Shown: positions 1 through 9,860, counted from the first letter of the stretch. The stretch is 64,000 nt of DNA from Diphasiastrum complanatum (GCA_029204225.1 CM055093.1:4496056-4560055); one strand, 5' to 3'. Made by a program: numbers and translations. Notes: generated by a model from the sequence alone, not told the origin.

Positions 1-405
1 TGGTAGAACAGCAGTATTAGGACCTTTAAGCACATCTGCCCAGGATCGGACAACGGTATGATGCTGTTCCACTTGACTTTCAAGCTGTTAGATCTTAGCT
101 GAAGTAGTCGAATGAGAGGAAGCTTCAATTTTGACAGCTGCAGCTTCTTTCTTGAGATCATCGATAGAGAGAATCTAGTTTCTAAAGATGAGATTGAATA
201 GCTTGGATAATAGCTTCAAGAGAAAGAAGTTTTTTCCGATGTTCGTTGAGATATTCATAGGAACGTAACTGATCTGCACGAATGACGGAGATCATAAAGG
301 CTAGAGGCAAAAGTCATTCCTCTTCTAGGGTATTCGGGGTCAAAGGAGAGGAGAGAAGAGAGAAGAGAGAGGAAATGTTTGAATGTGTTAGGTTAATGTC
401 CATTG
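1..405 (-). pseudogene. LINE ORF1 fragment (LINE-G), cut by window edge
   Basis: Read on the minus strand, the segment opens with an ATG near 405, a Ser/Leu-rich start, then a coiled-coil-like stretch (around SYEYLNEHRKKLLSLEA) and, near position 30, the motif QVEQHHTVVRSWADVLKGP. The same 'Q..E.....SWA.L.K' signature lies in the ORF1 proteins of the better preserved LINEs in this window (47.5, 52.2, 43.25 and 62.6 kb), always just before the RNA-binding domain. Several stops and frame changes interrupt it, so it is dead. The downstream half lies outside the window. ORF1 of LINEs is an RNA-binding chaperone that coats the element RNA. Family assignment rests on the motif only. Confidence 0.6.
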
Positions 406-498
406 TTAAATTGACTCTGACGGAGAGAAACTAGAATAAGAGTTAAGAGAAGTAAGATCTTAGGTGTGCAGTAGTATTAGCCGCTACTAATAGGTAAA

Positions 499-550
499 TT
501 GGCCATCAGGCCCTCGCTGGCTGGCCAGCAGGCCCTTGATGGCTGGCCAA
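499..550. repeat. GC-rich imperfect dyad
   Basis: TTGGCCATCAGGCC at 499-512 is nearly the reverse complement of the segment ending GATGGCTGGCCAA at 550, around a central GCTGGCCAGC palindrome. It sits between the LINE fragment and the gypsy remnant. No function is visible. Confidence 0.4.
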
Positions 551-751
551 CGTGGTTGTCTATTGTCGTTGGCCTCAAAGGTCTCAAGGTTAAAGCAGCA
601 GTGGATTTCCTACCGGATATGTAAGAAATGCTGCTACAACGTAAAAATGGCTTAGGATAGAGCCCAGTTTTACACTTGGAAAACAGAGCAAGATCTTAAA
701 CTAAGATTCCCATATTTCTTTCCTTAGAAGAGAAGTCTTTTAAGGGGGAAG
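551..751 (+). pseudogene. Gypsy-0 pol 3' end and polypurine tract
   Basis: The plus strand encodes VGLKGLKVKAAVDFLPDM, matching the integrase C-terminal region of gypsy-2 (VGLKGPKGLKVKATVDFL at about 55.3 kb, minus strand), then degenerates through stops. It ends at a purine run (AAGGGGGAAG, 742-751), the expected polypurine tract just before a 3' LTR. The LTR resumes at 6381 because copia-1 is inserted here. Upstream pol has been lost, so this is a 3' relic of an element of the gypsy-2 family. Confidence 0.65.
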
Positions 752-1167
752 TGTCAGAATTTGTGATACAAATTCTAGATGAAGTTACTAGTCCTACTAG
801 CACTCACACAAAAACAAGCATAGAGAGAATTCAGATCATAGGAGAACTGAGCAATGGTCTAGCATATTGGAATTATTGTGGTGGGGCGCCAGCATACTTA
901 AATAGTTTCTCTAATGAATGAGAAAAGCTAAGAGCCTAAAGCAAATAGCAAAATAGCAAAAGCTAATTGCTAATAATACTACCTATATTTGGTAAAGACC
1001 AAAAATGAACTAAGTACTAAATAGATCCTAATCTATTAGTAGTGCGCCAACCTACATGCATAAGCAATAAAAAATGATTTTACTATAAATAGAATGGCCC
1101 CTATTATAGCACGCAGGCATGGCCAAACTATCATTAAGGGGTATCAAATAAACATTAATTCCTAACA
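752..1167 (-). repeat. Copia-1 3' LTR
   Basis: 416-bp LTR with TG...CA ends, a near-identical direct repeat of 5955-6372. The purine run AAGGGGGAG (complement of 1168-1176) immediately precedes it in the element's sense, as expected for the PPT. Small indels separate it from the 5' LTR, for example around positions 1010-1020. Confidence 0.92.
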
Positions 1168-1928
1168 CTCCCCCTTAATGTTTACTTTGTTATCTATTAC
1201 TCCTAGAAGTTCTCTAAACTTCTGAAATTTGTTTTTGCCAAGTCCTTTGGTAAAGATATCTGCAACTTGTTCTTCCGTAGGGCAATAGATAAGCTCCACT
1301 TCATCACTTTGAATTTTCTCTCTAATGAAGTGATGTTGTACTTCAATGTGCTTTGTCCTGTTGTGAAAAACTGGATTTTTCGCCAATTTAATACAACTCT
1401 GATTGTCGCACTGAAGTACCGTAGGTGAATCTTGTACCATATGTAGATCATGTAGAATCCTTCACAACCTTCACATGTTGCACTTGTAGTAGCTCAATAT
1501 TCTGCCTCTGTAGATGATAAAGCAATAGTATGTTGCTTCTTTGAACTCCAAGAGATAGCACCAGAACCAAAACTAAAAACATAACCTGTAGTAGATCTTC
1601 GGACTTCTGCATCTCCAACCCAATCAGCATCTACATATCCCTGTAACTTCAAATCATCCTGTCTACCATAGAGAATACCAAATCTCAAAGTGCCCTGGAT
1701 ATATCTGAGTATCCGCTTAGCAGCTTTTTAATGAATCTACTTAGGCTTAGCCATAAACTGACTAACCATACTCACAGCATAAGCAATATCTGGTCTCATA
1801 GTAGTTAGATAGATTAAGCTTCCAACAAGCTTTCTATATAATGTTTCATCTACATCCTGATCTTCCTCAGCTTTAGTAAGCTTACATCCACTGTCATATG
1901 GTGTAGAAATAGGCTTGCACTCTGACAT
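1162..1928 (-). pseudogene. Copia-1 RT C-terminus and RNase H
   Basis: In minus-strand order the pieces read KPISTPYDSGCKLTK, TLYRKLVGSLIYL and TTMRPDIAYAVSMVSQFM (1737-1928), GYVDADWVGD...RRSTTGYVF and ALSSTEAEY (1494-1688), and LQCDNQSCIKLAKNPVFHNR with HIEVQHHFIREK (1162-1440). These are the standard end of copia RT followed by the RNase H domain. The catalytic-type acidic residues D (VDADW), E (STEAEY) and D (CDNQS) are visible. Frameshifts near 1450 and 1700 split the domain into three frames. Confidence 0.88.
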
Positions 1929-1981
1929 ATTGAACTTTCCAGAAGTTCATGAGCATACTTAGATTGAGAAATAAATAGCCC

Positions 1982-2767
1982 CTATGCTACTCTCCATACC
2001 TCAATCCCAAGAAAAAATTGTGGTGAACCAAGATCTTTCATATCAAACTCTGATGAGAGATCCTTCTTGATTCCCTGAATCGTACTATGATCTGATCCTG
2101 TAATAACAAGATCATCCACATACATCACTACAATTACAATATGATTATCCCTGATCAAAACATAAAGTGTATGCTCCGAACTACTTCTCTGAAAGCCAAG
2201 CTCCTCAAAGTATGTGTCAATCCTCATGTACTGGGTGCCTTCTTAAGTCCATATAGTGCCTTGTCCAACCTGCAAACCTTGTCTTCATGTTCTGCTACTA
2301 TGTATCCCTCTGGCTGCTCCATGTAGACTTCTTCCTCTAGAAATCCATTCAGGAATGCACTCTTTACATCCATTTGTTGAATATCCCATCCAAACTGAGC
2401 TGCCAATGATAAAACAGTCCTCATAGTAGTAGACTTAGCAACTGGTGCAAAAGTTTCCTCATAGTCAATCCCTTCCTGTTGAGCATAACCTTTTGCCACC
2501 AATCTTGCTTTATGTTTATCTATAGAACCATCTGATTTGTACTTAGTTCTATAGACCCACTTGCATCCAATGGCCTTTTCACCTGCAGGTGAATGAACAA
2601 GTCTCCAAGTCTTGTTCTTCATGATTGAGTCGTACTCCTCATCCATAGCTTTCCTCCAAATATCCTCCTTTTCAGCCTCTCTGAAAGTAGATGGATCCTT
2701 GGTTTCTAATATTGTGGCCATATATGCAAAATGTACATCATCCTTAGAAATGATGAATGTATAGCCA
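1982..2767 (-). pseudogene. Copia-1 reverse transcriptase
   Basis: This is the RVT_2-type RT core. Motifs in order are WRKAMDEEYDSIMKNKTW, GCKWVYRTKYKSDGSIDKHK, ARLVAKGYAQQEGIDY, ETFAPVAKSTTMRTVLSLA, QMDVKSAFLNGFLEEEVYM, the YVDDLVITG catalytic box and FDMKDLGSPQFFLGIEV. A frameshift near 2225 separates fingers/palm from the YVDD box. The N-terminal edge is abrupt because the adjoining 2768-2979 segment is in the opposite orientation. RT copies the element RNA into DNA in virus-like particles. Confidence 0.9.
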
Positions 2768-2979
2768 AAGGCTTTAAACAAGGTAGATTGTTTAAGCTTG
2801 ATGCTAATGTTGCAGTGGAGAGTGTTAACTTGGCAAAGGTGGAGTTATCAAAGGTGGAACTGTGGCACAAAAGGTTGGGCCACCCCAACTACAAAGCCAT
2901 GGAATCTATGGTAGCAAAGGAGCTTGCAGTTGGACTCCCCAAGCATTTGTCAAAGTGTGGGAAGATATGTGAAGCATGA
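2768..2979 (+). mobile_element. Reversed copia GAG-pre-integrase patch inside copia-1 pol
   Basis: The plus strand is open and encodes GRLFKLDANVAV then ELWHKRLGHPNYKAMESM and GLPKHLSKCGKICEA, the GAG-pre-integrase domain of a copia polyprotein (LWH.R.GH). Everything around it in copia-1 is coded on the minus strand. Copia-1 has its own such domain at 4182-4350 with different sequence. This is therefore a foreign, inverted fragment of a second copia family, not a duplication of the local one. Confidence 0.75.
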
Positions 2980-4170
2980 AGCCTCTCAAAGACTCACAAA
3001 CTACCCTTCTCAAGATCTACATCAAGATCAAACTCTATCTTCATGATGATCCTCCTATCGAACCTCTTGTCGATCTTGATCTTCATGTTGTTTTTCAAGT
3101 CTAGCCAATCTCCTAGTTCCATGCATACTGGACTCTCCCTGTTCCATAATGATACTATCCTTGATAGTTTCATAGTACCATCTAGGCAATCTTCTAGCTT
3201 CTGATGTAGGATGCTTCCTGCCTGGTGAAGTAGGAGGTGATTAAGTATCCCATAGTCTCACCTTCCTCTTTCCTATCTCAACCAAAGTCACTTTAGGTTC
3301 TTGGATTGGCTAGGCGATTCGATTCAAGAGAAAGTAGCCATCAAAAAGTGGCAAATGACCGTAAAATAATAGCAAGTTAATTATTGCACTTTTAAGGGAT
3401 TCCTCCATCTTGATCCTTATCAAAATAAATCTCTGTATCTTTATAAGTTGCCTCCTCATCAAAAACTACATCCCTACTTATGATTATTTTCTTAACCTCC
3501 AAGTCATTTAACCTGTATCCCTTCTCTTGACTATCATAACCAAGAAATAAACACTTGGTCGCCTTAGAATCCAATTTGCTCCTTGAATCCTTAGGTATGT
3601 AAAATAAGCAATACTCCCAAACACTCTTAAATGACTTACATCTGGCTCCCAACCCGTGTAAGCTTCCTCTGGAGTTCGATTCTCTACAACCTTTGTAGGA
3701 CTTCGATTCAAAAGATAAACCGTTGTCTTAACTACTTCACCCCAAAACATATTTGGAAGATTTTTACTCTTGAGCATACTCCTCGCAGTTTCCACTATAG
3801 ACCAGTTCTTTCCTGCAACTCCATTTTGTTGAGGCATGTCCGTGTTTGCAAATTGTCTTTTTATACCATGATCCTTGCAAAACACCTGAAATTCCGTAGA
3901 AAGATACTCTCCCCCTTTGTCCGAGCGAAGTATCTTAATTTGTCTATCTGTTTCTTTCTCCACTTGTGTCTTAAACCATGTGAAATATTTGAATGCTTCA
4001 CCCTTATTCTTCAGAAGATAAATCCATGTCTTCCTAGAATAATCATCCACAAACACCATAAAGTAACTTGCTCTCCCATAAGATTGAGTCGTCATAGGAC
4101 CACACAAATCTGTATGAACAAGTTCTAAAACATTTTTCGCCCTGAATGTACTAGGTAAAAATTTCTTCAT
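2980..4170 (-). pseudogene. Copia-1 integrase and IN-RT linker
   Basis: The core (3508-4170) shows ELVHTDLCGPMTTQSYG, FMVFVDDYSRKTWIYLLK, KILRSDKGGEYLSTEF, FCKDHGIKRQFANTD, MLKSKNLPNMFWGEVV and VYLLNRSPTKVVENRTPEEA. A shifted frame carries FKSVWEYCLFYIPKDSRSKL and the chromosome-side extension KATKCLFLGYDSQEKGYRL. The linker (about 3020-3260) has LPRWYYETIKDSIIMEQGES, as in copia-2. The third catalytic residue is gone: NGVAGKN stands where NGVAERKN is normal, so the D,D-35-E triad is incomplete. Integrase inserts the cDNA; this copy should be inactive. Confidence 0.88.
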
Positions 4171-4181
4171 ATGATGCTTGC

Positions 4182-4834
4182 CTAAGACACAGCCTCACAA
4201 ACCTTGTGATCAAAAACGACTTGAGGTAAACCTATAACCATGTTAAATTTCCTCAAGACTTGTAGATTTTTGTAATTCAGATGTCCAAACCTCTCGTGCC
4301 ATAACTTACTCCATGATCCAATATCCGCGACACTTGCATGATGATCCACCACCTGAGCTTGAAGTTTGTACAACCGCCCTGCAAGTATGCCCTCAGCTAC
4401 TACTTCATTATTTTTCCTCTTGATGAGACACCGTTGTTCATCAAACTGCACCACCATGTGTTGCTTTGCAATAGCTGATCCTAAGAGTAAGTTTTTCTTG
4501 ATTCCTGATACATAAAGCGCATCCTTTATGTTTCCAATCTTCCCTGAAGGTAGTTGTACTTGTACTTTTCCAACTCCCTTTATATCATATGTGTAGTTGT
4601 CTCCCAAGTTCACATTTGACCCATCATCTAATTTTGAAAGCCAGTCTCACCTAGGTGTCATGTGCCTCGAAGCTCCTGAATCGATAAACCAATAGTCTTC
4701 TTCCTTCGAGAAGCCACCACCAAAGATGTCGATGCCGAAAACAACTCATAGTCTTCAAGATCCAAAACACTCAATTTTGCAAAAGATGTTTCTTCTTCTT
4801 CAGCAAAATTCCCGTCCTGCATCATTACAAAGTT
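4182..4834 (-). pseudogene. Copia-1 protease and GAG-pre-integrase
   Basis: At 4640-4700 the minus strand reads DYWFIDSGASRHMTPR, the copia aspartic protease active site (DSGA), followed at once by an in-frame stop. An open stretch (4182-4613) then carries LYVSGIKKNLLLGSAIAKQ and LWHERFGHLNYKNLQV, the pre-integrase HHCC-like region. The protease cuts the Gag-Pol polyprotein. The stop uncouples it from pol. Confidence 0.85.
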
Positions 4835-5281
4835 CTAATAGTCCAAAGGTAGACTATTAAGTACAATAAATACCAACACTGAATCTTGAACACTTTCTCC
4901 AACGGCAAAGTAGTCCGTTACTGATTCACCTGTACCCATCTTCAATGTATGAAGATTATTAGTCAAGAATAAGATTCGTGATTGATTTACCGTCTCATAC
5001 AAGTTCTTCAGTATATCCCAAGCCTCCTTGGGTCCAGCAGCATCTCTGATATGAGGTATAAATATCTCTAACTGACAAGTTGATGATATGATGAGCTTTT
5101 CTTCTACGTCTCTGATACTCCCACAACTCCCTGTCAGTGGTAGGAGGTATCTCAACGCCTGTGCGATATCCCAATATTCTCTATCTTGGAAAATATTTTG
5201 CATCTTGAATTTCCATATGCTGTAGTTCGTTTCATCTAGCTTGCTAGACTCTGGTAACACGACATCATTCAATCCTGCCAT
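4835..5281 (-). pseudogene. Copia-1 gag
   Basis: The start MAGLNDVVLPESSKLDETNY and YSIWKFKMQNIFQDREYWD match the UBN2/DUF4219-type gag of copia elements. KEAWDILKNLYETVNQSRI and LHTLKMGTGESVTDYF follow. The frame closes after 148 residues at a stop near VLNSLPLDY, before a zinc knuckle, so Gag is truncated. The ATG at 5281 is chosen because it matches the MASLGESLLGESRKLDGTNY start of copia-2. Gag forms the cytoplasmic particle. Confidence 0.85.
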
Positions 5282-5339
5282 AATACTGATCTATAGCAAC
5301 TTCCAACAACTTGATTTTGCTCCAATCAGCAAGCAGATC

Positions 5340-5660
5340 TATTAGAAAACCAGTGAACGGATCTTTCAGACAACCAGCAACAAATCTGTCAGACTACTAG
5401 GGAACAAATTTGTTAGACAACCAGCAAACAGGCCTGTCAGACAACCAGTGATCAGATCTGGCAGACAACAAGGAGCAGCTCTGTCAGATTACCAGGGAAT
5501 AGCTCTATCAAACTACTAGCAAACAGCTCTGTCAGACTACCAGTGAACAGCTCTGTAAGACTACCAGCGAACCAACTCTATCAGATAGTCACCAGCGAAC
5601 CAGCTCTGTCAGACTACCAGCGAACAGCTCTGTCAGACTATCAGTGAACAGATCCCAGAT
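5340..5660. repeat. Degenerate 24-28-bp tandem repeat in copia-1 leader
   Basis: About eleven imperfect copies of a unit resembling CAGCTCTGTCAGACTACCAG plus a short variable tail lie between the 5' LTR/PBS and gag of copia-1. The copies closest to 5600 are best preserved. Tandem repeats in leaders are usual sites of slippage; no function is evident. Confidence 0.75.
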
Positions 5661-5942
5661 CTGTTCTGCAGTGATCCAAGATTATAGACAGTCAGTGATC
5701 TGCAAGCAATCAATCGATTTCTACAATCAGTAGGCAGCAATCCAACATGCAGCCAACAATCTGTCTCAATCAATCTCAATGATAGACACCAGCAGCAGAT
5801 CTGATACCACCACCAGCGATCCAGGTGCAGAGATCCAGATCTGTTGTCTTCCCAACACCGTCAACTCTGCATGCAGCTTTGTCTCCTCCAATTAATCTTC
5901 TTGCAACCCTGCAAACAATCTCTCTCTTTTACCAAATAGCCA

Positions 5943-5954
5943 GCTCTGATACCA
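5943..5954 (-). other. Copia-1 primer-binding site
   Basis: GCTCTGATACCA on the plus strand (TGGTATCAGAGC on the minus strand) abuts the 5' LTR and equals the 3' end complement of initiator tRNA-Met, the usual primer for plant copia elements. Confidence 0.9.
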
Positions 5955-6372
5955 TGTCAGAATTTGTGACACAAATTCTAGATGAAGTTACTAGTCCTAC
6001 TAGCACTCACACAAAACCAAGCATAGAGAGAATTCAGATCATAGGAGAATTGAGCATGCTCTAGCATATTGGAATTATTGTGGTGGGGCGCTAGCCTACT
6101 TAAATAGTTTCTCTAATGAATGAGAAAAGCTAAGAGCCTAAAGCAAATAGCAAAATAGCAAAAGCTAATTGCTAGTAATACTACCTATATTTGTTAAAGA
6201 CCAAAAATGAACTTCTAAGTACTAAAAAGATTCTAATCTATTAGTAGTGCGCCTACCTACATGCATAAGCAATAAAAAACGATTTTACTATAAATAGAAT
6301 GGCCCCTATAATAGCACGCAAGCATGGCCAAACTATCATTAAGGGGTATCAAATAAACATTAATTCCTAACA
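5955..6372 (-). repeat. Copia-1 5' LTR
   Basis: 418-bp LTR, direct repeat of 752-1167, flanked outside by GGAAG (6373-6377) and inside by the primer-binding site. It would hold promoter and polyadenylation signals for the element; ATAAATAG near 6290 (plus strand) is conserved in both LTRs. Confidence 0.92.
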
Positions 6373-6380
6373 GGAAGGAA

Positions 6381-7533
6381 TGTTAGGGACCCGACCCCTC
6401 GGGTCCCGAACCTAACTTGACATCGGACATTGGATTGGGCCTATGGTCTTGACCAATGACTCACGGACTGCATGTGCGCCACTTGTCGGGATCAGGGATG
6501 TGTACTATGCATGGAGACTCCCACCTTCAGGGTATAGAAGGGGAGGAGCTCTCAGTTACCAATCATTCTATCTACCTAGGTAGTGTTTCACTGAATCGCA
6601 ATTCAATTCAGTTTGAATCGCGATTCCAATTCGAATCGGAATCGGCCGATTCAAATCGTCGCATCTGCTGAGCTTTGATATGTAACCAAAAACATAGTTG
6701 CAAGTTCATTTACTACTATGATGGAAGCTTCAGACTCGTGACACTTTAATTTGCAAATAGCTAGATCCCACAACTTTTTTCAGCGAATATGAGCATTGAA
6801 CAAAAGGATGTGTGATTTATCAGATATTGAAGTCCATGTTTTAGCCTTGGTGTATACACAAACACCCTTTATATGTCTGAAACTGAACGCATTTTATACT
6901 TGATCATGCATTACAATTGTAAGTGTTATGCTTCACAACTCTTTAAGCTTGCCCATTGAATCACACATCCCCTTTGTAACAGTGAAAATTGAAGCCTTTT
7001 GACATCTGATCAGCATGTTTGATGCTCGCAAACAAGATGATGATTCCTAACATGGAGGGTCAGCTTTTGGCAGACAATGTTCAAGTTTCTCTACTAACCA
7101 TAATGGTTACAACTATCGTTGGACTTGCAACTATGTTTTTGGCTTTTCTAAAAAATTGAGTTTTGAAACCCTAAAACCAATTCGCCGATTCGAAATTCCT
7201 AGGGCCCATTTGAATAGGTCGAATAGGCCGATTCGGCCAATTCCGATTCAACCGATTCCGAATAGGAAGGAAACTTTATACCTAGGAGTTGGTGGATGGT
7301 AGTGTGTTGGTGCATAGCCAGGATGGTGCTAGCAAGGGAAGGTGAAGGCTGTGAATTCTGATGGCGGTATGGGACATTGTTAGGGCAAGAGGTTGGATCC
7401 CGCTTGTCTTCAAGCCATAGGCCAGGGCACGGAGGGTGGACCTGGATTAGGTCTTACGGTGGGGTTGATCGTGAGCGTTCGGTTTCTTGTGCTAACCGAC
7501 ACTTGGCAATTTAGGGTTAGTAAGCATGTAAAA
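6381..7533 (+). repeat. Gypsy-0 3' LTR, interrupted by a hAT MITE
   Basis: The segment starts TGTTAGGGACCCGACCCC and matches the gypsy-2 LTRs (36490-36898, 54282-54726) in order: GGGCCTATGGTCTTGACC, the CTATCTACCTAGG block, then after the MITE AGTTGGTGGATGGTAG and GGGCACGGAGGGTGGACC, ending around TAAGCATGTAA. With the MITE removed it is about 450 bp, equal to the longer gypsy-2 LTR. The end at 7533 is approximate because the terminal bases have drifted. Confidence 0.85.
6581..7279. mobile_element. hAT-type MITE with 8-bp TSD TACCTAGG
   Basis: A 699-bp insertion splits the gypsy-0 LTR. TACCTAGG occurs on both sides (6573-6580 and 7280-7287) and once in the empty site at the homologous place in the 36.67-kb LTR. 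The ends are weakly inverted: TAGTGTTTCACTGAATCG at the left, TAAAGTTTCCTTCC as the complement of the right. Both subterminal regions carry many GATTCGAATCGG-like words in both orientations, typical of transposase-binding clusters. No reading frame was found, so it is non-autonomous. An 8-bp TSD points to hAT. Confidence 0.85.
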
Positions 7534-7739
7534 ATCAGACCGGCCCATAGGCACCTCCAAGATTATCGAGCATGATTGCAAGACCATGAGCTATTCAAAG
7601 AGAGATCATTCCTCTGATTGTCACTACAGGTGAGCATCATACACTTGTAACCTGATTCTTTAAACTTTTGCTATTGAATTTTGCAATGTGCATGCTGAAT
7701 TTGCATTGTCACTTGTGATTAAACATTTTTCGATTTCTT

Positions 7740-8490
7740 TTGTTGCAATAGGATCAGCTGCTAGGCATCATGCATCCACCACAGCCTATGTGGGCACCAT
7801 GTTCTTGAGAGCCATTTTGATGCTCATGAGTCGTTACTCCAGAATGAAATTTCAATGCTCGATGAGAATTAATTCCAATTTGTTATAGGTCAATACATCT
7901 ACTCACACATCATGCAAGCGATCAAGGAGGTGGGGCCTCAAAATGTCATGCAAGTCATTACTGACAATGCCACGAATTGCAAAGCCATGGAGGATTTGGT
8001 GATAGAATTATCCCACTATCTTTTGGACTCTATGTGTTGCGCACAACATTGACCTCCTGATTGAGGACATTACAAGTATATCCTAGTGACTAGTTACAAC
8101 TTACTGCTTAGTAGTAACTTCTATGATTTCTGCATCTAGATTGAACTTTGAAGTTTGAAGAGTCTACATCTCGTTAGTGTTGATTGAGGAGTCAACAATC
8201 TTGCTTTTGCTCTCAATTTTCAAAATCATGTATCTCGTTGGACCTAGTAACTAGTTTGTCTTTACTTTTCATCGTAACTCATACATGTGACATGACTTGC
8301 TTTTGTCCAGCTTTTCCTTAGGTGAAAGAGGTCCTTGATACTACATGGTTCTCCGTGACATTTGTCACCAAGAAACCAAAGGTCCTCGCAAATTATGAAG
8401 CGTTTCAAAAATTTGGAGATCCTTAGACCTGCTCCCACAAGGTTTGAGCTTTGAATCTTGATTCTTGATGATAGATTTGTTAGAGTTAGT
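7740..8490 (+). pseudogene. hAT transposase (DUF659 region), decayed
   Basis: Plus-strand pieces in changing frames read QYIYSHIMQAIKEVGPQNVM and QVITDNATNCKAMEDLVIE (about 7888-8005), FWTLCVAHNIDLLIEDI (about 8022-8075), and VKEVLDTTWFSVTFVTKKPK with LANYEAFQKFGDP (about 8320-8425). These are the DUF659 signatures of hAT-like transposases, seen also at 58.2-57.8 kb. The gap at 8076-8319 may be an old intron. Stops and a frameshift after KFGDP show it is dead. The 8512-9064 MITE is inserted in its tail. Confidence 0.75.
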
Positions 8491-8511
8491 GTTCACATTG
8501 TTACCCCTAAT

Positions 8512-9064
8512 CTGAGTTGCAGCGGATTGCGATCCACTGCAAAAACTTTTGGATCGTGCGATTCGGAACGCCAGCGATCCGCGACCCGGATGAAAATTTT
8601 TTTTTTTTTTTTTGAGTTTAATACTAACTAAACCTTAATTGAATGGTGGACATGCTTTTCCAATAAATATCAAAAATCAGTTTTGAAATGGTGTCTTGAT
8701 GCCAATGGTTTGCAGATCTACTGATTCCGTACGATAGAAAGAGTTAAAAGGAGCCTTCCTTAGAGTGGCGGGAATTGTATACTTCTTGTGGAATAGCTGA
8801 AACCATCTACTGATGTCCTAATTCTGAAACCATATGGAAATGCAGCCAGTTTTCTTAAACCATCTACTGATGTCCAGATTTCTAATCAATGTAGCCTACA
8901 GCCATCTGAAACCAAGCAACAGATCTGCATAACAATTGCTTTTTTAATATCCTTTCACATGATACCCATATTGGCAACTATACAAAAAAACAAAAAAATT
9001 TGTGTTCCGGGAAACCCTAATGGGAAATCCCGGATCGCGTTCCGGAACGCGGACTGCAACTTTG
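8512..9064. mobile_element. hAT-type MITE with 8-bp TSD CCCCTAAT
   Basis: The 553-bp insert starts CTGAGTTGCAGCGGATTGCG. The complement of its right end is CAAAGTTGCAGTCCGCGTTC, so the terminal inverted repeat is C(T/A)(G/A)AGTTGCAG. CCCCTAAT flanks both sides (8504-8511, 9065-9072). A T17-type homopolymer lies near 8600 and GC-rich subterminal words (GGATCGCGTTCCGGAACGCG) near 9035. It encodes nothing and is a non-autonomous hAT. Confidence 0.85.
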
Positions 9065-9089
9065 CCCCTAATGCATCTAGGATTGAGCA

Positions 9090-9475
9090 GGATTGTTTAT
9101 CTTAACTTCAATACTAGATCAACCAAGAAAGCTTGAAAAACTTAGCTATGGAAAACATCACATACAAGGAGAATTGCATAAGCACCTAACCACACCAAAT
9201 GTTAGAAGAGGAAATGAATTGCTAGAGAGAGAGACGAGGGCGTGGGTCCTCCAAGTCCCTTGTGAGGTAAGCACCTCAATTACATGCATGGAAAGTCTAG
9301 GTGTCAACCGTATGAGTGAGCTACTTGGCCAAGTGGGCCACTTGCACTAATTAACTCAACTTACAAAAGGGGGGTCTCATGTATTTAATTACTAACATGC
9401 CCCCATGAGTTATGTACAACTTACAACTTAATTAGTGCTTAGCCAAAGGGGTAAAATAGGCATTACTCTTCAACA
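9090..9475 (-). repeat. Copia 3' LTR (copia-2 family)
   Basis: The segment matches the copia-2 LTR (35658-36064) over most of its length, from TTAACTTCAATACTAGATCA to GGCATTACTCTTCAACA. On the minus strand it follows the purine run AAGGGGGTG. The last ~30 bp at the low-coordinate end do not match, so the outer LTR edge is truncated or replaced. It belongs to the pol remnant at 9476-9860. Confidence 0.85.
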
Positions 9476-9860
9476 CACCCCCTTAATGGCAATTTTTTTC
9501 AAACTGACACCCAACAAAGTTCTAAACTTTTCAAACTTATCTTTAGTAAGTGGTTTAGTAAAGATATCAACTATCTGGTCGCTAGTGTCACAATAAATTA
9601 GATCGATCTCTCCACTGTCCACTTTCTCCCGTATGAAGTGCTGGTCCACCTCTATGTACTTTGTCCGTGCATGATAGACTAGATTTCTCGCAAGCTGAAT
9701 GCAGCTTTGGTTATCACAATGCAACAATGTAGGTCTTACTTGAGCAATCTGCATATCCTCAAGTAGACGGCGTAACCAAATGGCTTCACAAGCGGACCTC
9801 GTAGTCGCCCTGTACTCAGCTTCAGTAGATGATAGGGCAATAGTAGGCTGCTTCTTGCTC
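9476..9860 (-). pseudogene. Copia RNase H C-terminal end
   Basis: The minus strand encodes LLHCDNQSCIQLARNLVYHA, KYIEVDQHFIREKVDSGEID, SDQIVDIFTKPLTKDKF and RTLLGV, the end of a copia polyprotein. Upstream codons give EAEYRATTRSACEAIWLRRL. The frame is open for about 94 codons to its stop near 9470. Coding homology ends abruptly at 9860, where LINE ORF1 sequence in the opposite orientation begins. It is a second copy of the copia-2 family; it overlaps the same coding portion as 31497-31722 and so is not the missing end of copia-2. Confidence 0.88.

Larger units (their letters stand above)
752..6372 (-). mobile_element. Copia-1: full-length Ty1/copia retrotransposon, defective
   Basis: Two direct LTRs (752-1167 and 5955-6372) begin TGTCAGAATTTGTGA and end CCTAACA. 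They enclose gag, protease, integrase, RT and RNase H in copia order, read on the minus strand. A Met-tRNA primer-binding site lies beside the 5' LTR and a purine run beside the 3' LTR. The 5-bp target duplication GGAAG is present at 747-751 and 6373-6377. The element landed in the polypurine tract/LTR junction of gypsy-0. All reading frames are broken, the integrase has lost its catalytic Glu, and a reversed piece of another copia interrupts pol. It could move only with help from another element. Confidence 0.92.

Noticed and set aside
9470-9860. The missing 3' end of copia-2
   Set aside because: It contains the same RNase H portion that copia-2 still has (31497-31722), with differences, so it is a second copy.
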